Positions 8,213-15,556 of a stretch of 64,000 nt of DNA are shown one piece after another. Both the position numbers and the translations under genes were made by a program. Below the pieces are notes generated by a model that worked only from the letters and a program-made list of their open reading frames with translations, had not been told where the DNA came from and did no database searches. How positions within the stretch are numbered: the stretch's first letter is position 1; every line of letters begins with the position of its first letter. Origin of the DNA: SZUA-368 sp028533045 (GTDB lineage: Bacteria; Spirochaetota; Spirochaetia; DSM-2461); NCBI GenBank assembly GCA_050031985.1, contig JBNAIG010000029.1:1-64000 (forward strand), given 5' to 3'.

Positions 8213-11200
8213 GTGATGAGAAGTTTAGAGAGGTTATTCTTGAGTTTACTGGTTCTGCTCCTGCTGTTTGTTTCGAGCTGCCAGGGACAGTTCGGCTTGT
8301 CAGAGGGGGAGTCCGACTCCTATGACGGGACAAGCCGTGCCACCGGCGCTTCCTATAACTACGGGGAGGCTTTGCAGAAATCCATTATGTTTTACGAGTT
8401 CCAGCGCTCGGGAGACCTGGATGAATCTACCCAGAGAAACAACTGGCGCGGAGATTCCGGTATGGAAGACGGCGACGACGTGGGGGTAGACCTTACGGGA
8501 GGCTGGTACGACGCGGGTGACCACGTTAAGTTTAACTTGCCCATGGCGTACACTGCCACCATGCTGGCCTGGAGTGTCTACGAGAAGGAAGACGCTTACA
8601 TCGCCTGCGGTGAATACGATGAAATTATGGAAAACATTAAGTGGGCCACGGACTACTTTATCAAGTGCCATGTTTCCGACAATGAATATTATTATCAGGT
8701 AGGTGACGGCTCGGACGACCACGCCTGGTGGGGTTCTGCGGAAGTGATGCAGATGGATCGCCCCGCCGCGCTGGTCGACTCATCTTCGCCCGGTTCCACT
8801 GTTGTGGCGGAAACTGCTGCAGCCCTGGCATCGGCTTCCATCATTTTCGAGGATTACGACTCTTCCTACGCTTCCGAATGTCTTAGTCATGCGGAAGCCC
8901 TGTATGATTTTGCTGCGGACACTCTGAGCGACAGCGGTTATACTGCGGCCAGCGGTTTTTACAACTCCTGGAGCGGTTACTACGATGAACTGGCCTGGGC
9001 AGCTGTATGGCTTTATATGGCTACCGGCGATTCAACCTATATGGATGATGCGGAAACCTGGTCCGAATCCTGGGGATCGGAAGATCAGTCGGGAGAGACA
9101 ATCGCTTACTCCTGGGGTCACTGTTGGGACGATGTGCATTATGGTGCGCAGCTTCTCATGGCTCGGGAAACGACCGATGCCACCCTTCAGGCAGAGATGA
9201 AAGAGTCCATGGAAAATCATCTGGACTACTGGCTGAACGATATCACCTATACTCCTATGGGACTGGCTTGGCTTTCTCAGTGGGGTTCCCTGCGTTACGC
9301 TACGACTACCGCCTTTCTGGCTCTGGTTTACAGCGATTGGGAAGGGGCCGATGCGGACTTGGTGGATGACTATCAGGACTTTGCCATTAGTCAGGTAGAC
9401 TACGCCCTGGGTGACGGGGGACAGAGCTACATGATCGGCTTTGGGGACGTCTATCCCGAACATCCCCACCACCGAACGGCTCACGGTTCCTATGCGGACA
9501 GCCAGAGTGTTCCCGACTACCACAGACACACCCTCATCGGGGCTCTTGTGGGCGGGCCTGACTCCAGTGACGATTATACCGATGACATCAGCGACTACAT
9601 TAGCAATGAGGTGGCCTGTGACTACAACGCCGGTATCACCGGAGCCCTCGTATGGCTTTACGATATGTACGGCGGCGATCCCATCGACAATTTCGACGCC
9701 ATCGAAGAGGTGGGTGATGAAATGTATGTTTCCGCCGGGGTGAATTCTTCCAGCGATAACTACATCGAAATCAAAGCCTACATGAACAACATCTCCTCCT
9801 GGCCCGCCAGAATGGGAGATGCCCTTTCGTTCAACTACTATTTTGATCTGACCGAGGAATTCTCTTACGGTTACGACATCGACGATATTACCATTACTGC
9901 CAACTACAGCGACGGGGGAACGGTTACCGGACCCTATGTCTGGGATGCGGACGAAGATATCTACTATGTGAATGTTGACTTTACCGGTACCGATATCTAT
10001 CCCGGCGGTCAGTCGGCCTATAAAAAGGAAGTGCAGTTCCGTCTTGCCCTTCCCGCCACGGCTTCTGAATGGGACAATAGCGGTGACTACTCCTATGAAG
10101 GTATCAGTAGTGACAGCTCTACCCTGAATCAGATGACCACTATTCCCGTTTATGACGACGGTGTTCTGATTTACGGCGAAGAGCCGGGAGAACAGGAGGA
10201 AGATACGACTCCCCCCGAAGCTCCTGCCAGTCTTTCTGTGACCGATGAAGATACCGACTCCCTTACCATTGACTGGAGTGATAATTCCGAATCGGACCTG
10301 GACTACTACAATGTGTATATGTCCACCACAAGCGGTTTTACTCTCTCTTCATCTACTCTTGCCGGTACCGTTTCTCTCAGTACCTATACGGCTAGCGATC
10401 TGGATGACGATACCACCTATTACTTTGCGGTTACTGCCGTAGACAACAGCGGTAACGAAAGTGACGAGACCCGTGTAAGCGGTACGACGGAACTCTTTGT
10501 TCCCGATACGACCGCTCCCGATGCTCCCGAAGGCCTCTCCGTAAGCGATACGGATTTGACTTCACTTACCGTCGGCTGGTCCGCTAATACAGAGGATGAT
10601 CTGGATTATTACAATGTCTACCTTGATGGCAGCCTTCTGGATACGACCACATCCAATTCCTATGAATTGACCGGTCTTGAATCATCCACCACTTATACCG
10701 TGGGGGTTTCTGCCGTGGATGACAGTGGAAACGAAAGTGATACCACCACCGTAAGCGGTACAACGGAAACTCCCGACACCACCGCTCCCGCTGTACCGGA
10801 GGATCTTTCCGCCAGTGCGACTTCCACTACGGTTGAACTGACCTGGGGTGAAGTGAGCGACAGCGACCTGGCAAACTACAATGTTTACCGGGGAACTTCC
10901 GCAACCGATCTGAGTCTGGTAGGAACCGCTACTGCCGCGTCCTACTCCGATTCCGGTCTGAGCTCTTTAACCGTTTACTACTATGCCGTTTCCGCCGTAG
11001 ACGAGAGCGGTAACGAAAGTGAAACATGCGACACTCTTACTGTGGAAACGGAAGAGGCTGAGCCCGTTTCTCTTTCCCTGGACCTGAGTTACTCCAGTAC
11101 CGACGAAATTACCAATTCAATCGGTGCCAAGTTCAAGATTTCCAATGAGAGCGGTGAAGAGGCCGATCTTTCCACGGTGACGGTACGTTACTACCTGACT

Positions 11201-11503
11201 AACGACTCCGATGCGGACATCGTTTTCTGGTGTGATTACGCCGGCGGACCCATCTCCGGTTCCGGTACTTGGGCAAGTGTTACCGACGAGGTTTCCGGTT
11301 CCTATGTAGATGATTCCTATGTGGAAATTACTTTTTCTTCCACCGCAGGAACTCTGGTAGACGGCGGTTATGTGGAGGTTCAGAGCCGCATGACCACAAG
11401 CGACTGGACCAATATGGATCAGAGCGACGACTACTCCTTTAATGACAGCGAGAAAGTTGTGATTCTTGTGGACGGTGTTATCGTTTGGGGGACTGCTCCC
11501 TAA
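8213..11503 (+). CDS. GH9 endoglucanase lipoprotein with CBM3c, three FN3 and CBM3
   Basis: A secreted processive-type endoglucanase. GGAGG at 8201-8205 fits the GTG at 8213 (7 nt) or the ATG at 8216 (10 nt). A lipoprotein signal ends in VSSC (Cys23). The GH9 (alpha/alpha)6 domain spans ~48-480, with 'GGWYDAGDHVKFNLPMAY' (catalytic Asp100 and Asp103), 'PHHRTAHGS' and 'NEVACDYNAGITGAL' (general acid Glu466). A CBM3c-like module (~500-655, 'DEMYVSAGVNSSS...') follows directly, the GH9-CBM3c 'theme B' layout linked to processivity. Then come three FN3 domains (~665-945, each near 'DTTAP' and 'TTYYFAVTAVDNSGNES') and a C-terminal CBM3-like module (~950-1096). The enzyme should cut beta-1,4-glucan at the cell surface. 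The FN3 repeats are similar enough to suggest internal duplication. Confidence 0.93.
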   Translation: MMRSLERLFLSLLVLLLLFVSSCQGQFGLSEGESDSYDGTSRATGASYNYGEALQKSIMFYEFQRSGDLDESTQRNNWRGDSGMEDGDDVGVDLTGGWYDAGDHVKFNLPMAYTATMLAWSVYEKEDAYIACGEYDEIMENIKWATDYFIKCHVSDNEYYYQVGDGSDDHAWWGSAEVMQMDRPAALVDSSSPGSTVVAETAAALASASIIFEDYDSSYASECLSHAEALYDFAADTLSDSGYTAASGFYNSWSGYYDELAWAAVWLYMATGDSTYMDDAETWSESWGSEDQSGETIAYSWGHCWDDVHYGAQLLMARETTDATLQAEMKESMENHLDYWLNDITYTPMGLAWLSQWGSLRYATTTAFLALVYSDWEGADADLVDDYQDFAISQVDYALGDGGQSYMIGFGDVYPEHPHHRTAHGSYADSQSVPDYHRHTLIGALVGGPDSSDDYTDDISDYISNEVACDYNAGITGALVWLYDMYGGDPIDNFDAIEEVGDEMYVSAGVNSSSDNYIEIKAYMNNISSWPARMGDALSFNYYFDLTEEFSYGYDIDDITITANYSDGGTVTGPYVWDADEDIYYVNVDFTGTDIYPGGQSAYKKEVQFRLALPATASEWDNSGDYSYEGISSDSSTLNQMTTIPVYDDGVLIYGEEPGEQEEDTTPPEAPASLSVTDEDTDSLTIDWSDNSESDLDYYNVYMSTTSGFTLSSSTLAGTVSLSTYTASDLDDDTTYYFAVTAVDNSGNESDETRVSGTTELFVPDTTAPDAPEGLSVSDTDLTSLTVGWSANTEDDLDYYNVYLDGSLLDTTTSNSYELTGLESSTTYTVGVSAVDDSGNESDTTTVSGTTETPDTTAPAVPEDLSASATSTTVELTWGEVSDSDLANYNVYRGTSATDLSLVGTATAASYSDSGLSSLTVYYYAVSAVDESGNESETCDTLTVETEEAEPVSLSLDLSYSSTDEITNSIGAKFKISNESGEEADLSTVTVRYYLTNDSDADIVFWCDYAGGPISGSGTWASVTDEVSGSYVDDSYVEITFSSTAGTLVDGGYVEVQSRMTTSDWTNMDQSDDYSFNDSEKVVILVDGVIVWGTAP

Positions 11504-11527
11504 TCGGATAAGTTCTGGTTAATTTTC

Positions 11528-11551
11528 GGGGGAAGAGTTTGTTCTTCCCCC
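11528..11551 (+). terminator. Hairpin between GH9 and GH5 genes
   Basis: GGGGGAAGA (11528-11536) pairs with TCTTCCCCC (11543-11551) around a 6-nt loop. Only a short T-containing tail follows ('atttataac'), so it may be a weak terminator or an mRNA-stabilising hairpin. Confidence 0.5.
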
Positions 11552-11590
11552 ATTTATAACGGGGCCATGAGCCCTAAAAAGGAATTATTG

Positions 11591-13537
11591 ATGAAGAAGA
11601 TATTACTGTTTTTATTGACAGTTTCCCTTTTCCTGGGAAGCTGTTCTTTGGGTGTGACTTCATCGGAAAGCAGCGGCGATACCGATGTGGCTTCAAAAGG
11701 GACCGATGTAGAAGAAACCCTCTACGGACGTTTGACCGGTGTGAACTGGTTTGGTTTTGAAACGGGAAACTATGCCCCTCACGGTCTCTGGACCAGAGAC
11801 TACCAATCCATGCTTCAGCAGATCTACGATTTGGGATTCAACTGTGTCCGAATCCCCTGGTGCAACGAAATGCTCGAAATGGATCCCACAGGAATTCAGG
11901 TTAACGAGTCCGGTGTGGATGCCTATACCGGTGAAACCGGGTTGAACGTTGATCTGGACGGTCTCTCTTCCATCGAGGTTATGGACAAGATTATTGAAGC
12001 CTGTGACGATCTGGGACTCTATGTCATCCTGGATAACCACTCTCGAGACAACGATGCCTACCTGACCGAAGCTCTCTGGTACACCGACGATTGTACAGAA
12101 GAAGAGTGGATTGAAGACTGGGTATTTCTGGCCGAACGTTACAAAGATAACGCCTACTTTATAGGAGCCGATTTAAATAACGAACCCCACGATGAAGCCA
12201 CTTGGGGTGACGGAAGCGTATATGACTGGAAACTGGCCGCAGAAAAATGCGGAGCCGCCATTCTTGATGTGAATCCGGACCTTCTCATTCTTGTGGAAGG
12301 TGTTGAAGAGTATAACGGTGAGAACTACTGGTGGGGAGGGAACCTGGCCGGTGCTGCCGACTATCCCATTGATTCCAGTGCTATTCCCGATGGCAACCTG
12401 GTTTACAGCCCCCATGAATACGGTCCCGAAGTATATGCCCAGGAGTGGTTCACCGATTCCGACTTCCCCAACAATATGCCCGACATCTGGGATGAACACT
12501 TCTGGTTTATCTACCAGGATGACATGGCACCTCTCCTCTTTGGTGAGTTCGGTATTAAGGAGTCTTCTGCGGCCGATACGACCTGTACCGCCTATATTTG
12601 GTTTACCGAATTCATGGAGTACGTGGGGTATAAAGCTTCCTGGACTTTCTGGTGTATGAATCCCAACTCCGGCGATACGGGAGGAATTCTTCAGGACGAC
12701 TGGGTTTCTGTAAATACGGCGAAGTACGGCTTAATCGAACCCTATTTGGAAGGACAGGAAGCTCCCGAGCCGGATACGACCGCTCCTTCCGTACCTACCG
12801 GCTTGATTGCTTCCGATGAAACGGGAAGCACCATCACCCTAAGCTGGGATGAGGTAAGCGACGATGACCTGGATAACTATATGGTTTACCGGGGAACCTC
12901 TTCCAGCGATCTTTCCCTGGTGGGAGAACCGGAATCGGCCTCCTATACCGATACGGGACTGGATGAGCTGACCACCTATTACTATGCCCTTTCCGCCGTG
13001 GACAGCAGCGGTAACGAGAGTGCTCAGAGTGACACGGTTTCCGCCACCACTCTCGAACAGTCCGAGGTTCCCGAAGGTGATACGGAACTTACCCTGTCCG
13101 TCGATTACACCAGTACCGACGCTACGACTAACACGATAGGTCTCAAAGTTAAGATTACCAATACGGGCGACTCCGATGGGGATCTTTCCACTGTGGCTTT
13201 CCGCTACTATCTGTCTAATGATTCCGATTCGGCCAGCCTGACTTTCTGGTGTGACTATGCCGGGGGCCTTATGGACGGTTCCTGGGAATCGGTAACCGAT
13301 TCTGTGGAGGGAGTTTGTGAAGAGTCCGATGCTGCCGACGAGACGGCGGACAGCTATCTGGAGATCACATTTGATTCTTCGGCAGGCTCTTTGGGTACGG
13401 ACGATTATGTGGAAGTTCAGTGCCGGGTAACCTTAAGCGACTGGTCCAATTTTGATCAGAGCAACGATTACTCATTTGGAACCGATGGCATTCTCTTTGA
13501 AAATGGCATTCTTGTTTCCGGTGATTTGCCGGAATAA
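11591..13537 (+). CDS. GH5 subfamily 1-like endoglucanase lipoprotein with FN3 and CBM3
   Basis: I chose ATG 11591 over 11567 because it follows AAGGA and gives a lipoprotein signal ending in LGSC. The GH5 barrel opens with 'GVNWFGFETGNYAPHGLWTR', very like the actinobacterial E1 cellulase group (GH5_1). It has 'LNNEPHD' (acid/base Glu198), 'NYWWGGNLAGA', 'SPHEYGPEVY' and 'LLFGEFGIKES' (nucleophile Glu319). One FN3 domain follows ('DTTAPSVPTG...YYYALSAVDSSGNES'), then a C-terminal CBM3-like module ending 'LFENGILVSGDLPE'. It should hydrolyse internal beta-1,4 bonds of cellulose at the cell surface. FN3 and CBM3 closely resemble those of the GH9 protein upstream, so the modules were probably shuffled within this locus. 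Confidence 0.92.
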   Translation: MKKILLFLLTVSLFLGSCSLGVTSSESSGDTDVASKGTDVEETLYGRLTGVNWFGFETGNYAPHGLWTRDYQSMLQQIYDLGFNCVRIPWCNEMLEMDPTGIQVNESGVDAYTGETGLNVDLDGLSSIEVMDKIIEACDDLGLYVILDNHSRDNDAYLTEALWYTDDCTEEEWIEDWVFLAERYKDNAYFIGADLNNEPHDEATWGDGSVYDWKLAAEKCGAAILDVNPDLLILVEGVEEYNGENYWWGGNLAGAADYPIDSSAIPDGNLVYSPHEYGPEVYAQEWFTDSDFPNNMPDIWDEHFWFIYQDDMAPLLFGEFGIKESSAADTTCTAYIWFTEFMEYVGYKASWTFWCMNPNSGDTGGILQDDWVSVNTAKYGLIEPYLEGQEAPEPDTTAPSVPTGLIASDETGSTITLSWDEVSDDDLDNYMVYRGTSSSDLSLVGEPESASYTDTGLDELTTYYYALSAVDSSGNESAQSDTVSATTLEQSEVPEGDTELTLSVDYTSTDATTNTIGLKVKITNTGDSDGDLSTVAFRYYLSNDSDSASLTFWCDYAGGLMDGSWESVTDSVEGVCEESDAADETADSYLEITFDSSAGSLGTDDYVEVQCRVTLSDWSNFDQSNDYSFGTDGILFENGILVSGDLPE

Positions 13538-13558
13538 AGATTCATTGAGAGAAAAAAA

Positions 13559-13592
13559 GGGGGCTGTTCCGAGGAATGGTCCCCTGTTCGTT
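13559..13592 (+). terminator. Probable terminator after first GH5 gene
   Basis: An imperfect hairpin GGGGCTGTTCC...GGAATGGTCCCC is followed by a T-rich stretch (tgttcgtttt). It lies between the first GH5 stop and the second GH5 start. Confidence 0.5.
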
Positions 13593-13620
13593 TTGCTAAG
13601 TTAATTAAGGAGGAGATAGT

Positions 13621-15402
13621 ATGAGGTTTTTTAGTTGTAAGTGCCATGTGCCATTGTGTCTCTTGGTATTGTTGTTCCTGGGAGGAATATTTTCGTCCTG
13701 TTCTCAATTGAACGGTGAAATATCCCTGGCAGAAGGGGAGGGGGAGCTGATTCGTTCTACCGAATCAACCGATTCCAGTGACAGTTTACCCGATTTAGAC
13801 AGAATGACCGGGGTAAACTGGTTTGGCTTTGAAACGGGGATTTATGTTCCTCACGGGCTGTGGCTCCGGGATTATAAATCCATGTTGCAGCAGATGGCGG
13901 ATTTGGGTTTCAATACCATTCGTCTTCCTTTTTCCAACGAAATGCTCGATCAGACTCCCACCGACGGTATTCAGATTAATGCTTATGGAGTAGATGACTA
14001 TACGGGAGAAACGGGACTTAATGTTGAATTGGAGGGGCTCTCTTCCCTGGAAATCATGGATGCTATTATTGAAGAAGCGGGAAATCAGGGACTTCGTATC
14101 GTTCTCGATTGTCACTCCCGGGAGGCGGACGGTTATTATGACGAGACTCTCTGGTACACGGACGATTTTAGCGAGGACGAGTGGATTGCCGACTGGGAGA
14201 TGCTGGCCGAGCGCTATAAGGACACCGATAATGTGGTGGCCTACGATATTAATAACGAGCCCCACGGCGGATATATCGTAGACGGTATGTCCCCGGCCGC
14301 TACCTGGGGATTCGACCTGGAAGAGTACGGCGATACGAACTGGAAAGCCGCTGCCGAACGGTGTGCCCAGGCGATTCTGGATATTGACCCGGATATTTTT
14401 ATTGTCATTCAGGGCGTACAGGATTATGAAGGCTCAAACTACTGGTGGGGAAGCAATCATGCCGGACTTAATGATTATCCCATAACCGACCTTCCTAAAA
14501 ATCGGGTTATCTACTCGGTTCACGAATACGGTCCCGAAGTTTCTTCCCAGGATTGGTTTGACGACGCTTCCTTCCCCGATAATCTCCCCGATGTTTGGCA
14601 GGAGGCTTTCTGGTTTATTTACGAAGAGGAGCTGGGCGGTCTCTATATCGGAGAGATTGGTATAACAGAAGAATCCGCTTCCGACACTTCTACCATAGCC
14701 TATCAGTGGTTTACTTCCTTTTTGGAGTACGCCGGGGACAAGGTGCATTTTACCGTATGGAGCTGGAACCCCAACTCCGGAGATACGGGAGGAATCCTGC
14801 AAGACGACTGGGTCAGTGTAGAGGAGGAGAAGTACAACCTTTTTAAACCTTACCTGGAAGGGTATACCGATTCTGACGATACGGACGACTCTGACGAGAC
14901 GGATGATTCGGAAGACGATGGGGAGGAGGAAGAGACGGTGGACGTGAGTCTCTCCTATATGGACGGTTCAAGCGGAACGGAGACTAACACGATTGCTCCT
15001 CATTTGACCATTCAGAATCTGGGAAGCGCCTCACTCGATTTATCCGGTGTCACCTTGCGCTACTATTATACTTCCGAACCCGATGGGGATCAGAATGTGT
15101 ATTGTGACCATGCCGGTGGTTCTATTGACGGGACCTATACCGATGCCACCTCAACTGTCCAGTTTAGCGATGTGATAATTGAAGATACCTCCCGCTATTG
15201 TGAAGTCAGTTTCTCCTCCGATGCTCCCGCTCTTACGGAAGGAGATGAATTGGGACTTCAGATCCGAATTACGAACAGTTTATGGGAAGACTATGATCAA
15301 TCGGACGATTACTCCTATTCCGATACGGAAGGATCAACAGTCGTTTCTGAAACAATCCCTTTATATTCGGATGGTGAGCTTCTTTTTGGGGTTCTTCCCT
15401 GA
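13621..15402 (+). CDS. Second GH5 subfamily 1-like endoglucanase lipoprotein with CBM3
   Basis: A paralogue of the preceding cellulase, with a strong site (AAGGAGG near 13606) before the ATG and a lipoprotein signal ending in FSSC. The GH5 domain repeats the signature 'GVNWFGFETGIYVPHGLW' and has 'INNEPHG' (acid/base Glu213) and 'YIGEIGITEES' (nucleophile Glu345, in GEIG rather than the usual GEFG). A loop after the acid/base Glu ('GGYIVDGMSPAATWGFDLEE') is longer than in the sister enzyme. Instead of FN3, a strongly acidic Asp/Ser/Thr/Glu linker (~418-440) joins it to a C-terminal CBM3-like module. Loop and linker differences suggest divergence in substrate access after duplication. Confidence 0.92.
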   Translation: MRFFSCKCHVPLCLLVLLFLGGIFSSCSQLNGEISLAEGEGELIRSTESTDSSDSLPDLDRMTGVNWFGFETGIYVPHGLWLRDYKSMLQQMADLGFNTIRLPFSNEMLDQTPTDGIQINAYGVDDYTGETGLNVELEGLSSLEIMDAIIEEAGNQGLRIVLDCHSREADGYYDETLWYTDDFSEDEWIADWEMLAERYKDTDNVVAYDINNEPHGGYIVDGMSPAATWGFDLEEYGDTNWKAAAERCAQAILDIDPDIFIVIQGVQDYEGSNYWWGSNHAGLNDYPITDLPKNRVIYSVHEYGPEVSSQDWFDDASFPDNLPDVWQEAFWFIYEEELGGLYIGEIGITEESASDTSTIAYQWFTSFLEYAGDKVHFTVWSWNPNSGDTGGILQDDWVSVEEEKYNLFKPYLEGYTDSDDTDDSDETDDSEDDGEEEETVDVSLSYMDGSSGTETNTIAPHLTIQNLGSASLDLSGVTLRYYYTSEPDGDQNVYCDHAGGSIDGTYTDATSTVQFSDVIIEDTSRYCEVSFSSDAPALTEGDELGLQIRITNSLWEDYDQSDDYSYSDTEGSTVVSETIPLYSDGELLFGVLP

Positions 15403-15486
15403 TTTTACCTTCCTTCACAAAAAGGCCATTTTTCTGTTAATTCTATGTTGTCTCCATGTGTAAACGTGGATTTAATGGGAAAATGG

Positions 15487-15515
15487 TTGTCCGTTGAATA
15501 AAACTGATACATAAT
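15487..15515 (+). promoter_or_regulatory. Candidate promoter for LacI/PAS/LuxR regulator
   Basis: TTGTCC (15487-15492), a 17-base spacer and CATAAT (15510-15515), 42 bases ahead of the preferred start. Confidence 0.4.
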
Positions 15516-15556
15516 GATCACTATTGATAATCCCTCGGGGAAGTTGGAGTGATCTT

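Noticed and set aside
11528..11551. Strong terminator after the GH9 gene
   Set aside because: The stem is good but the following T-tract is short, so full termination is not claimed.
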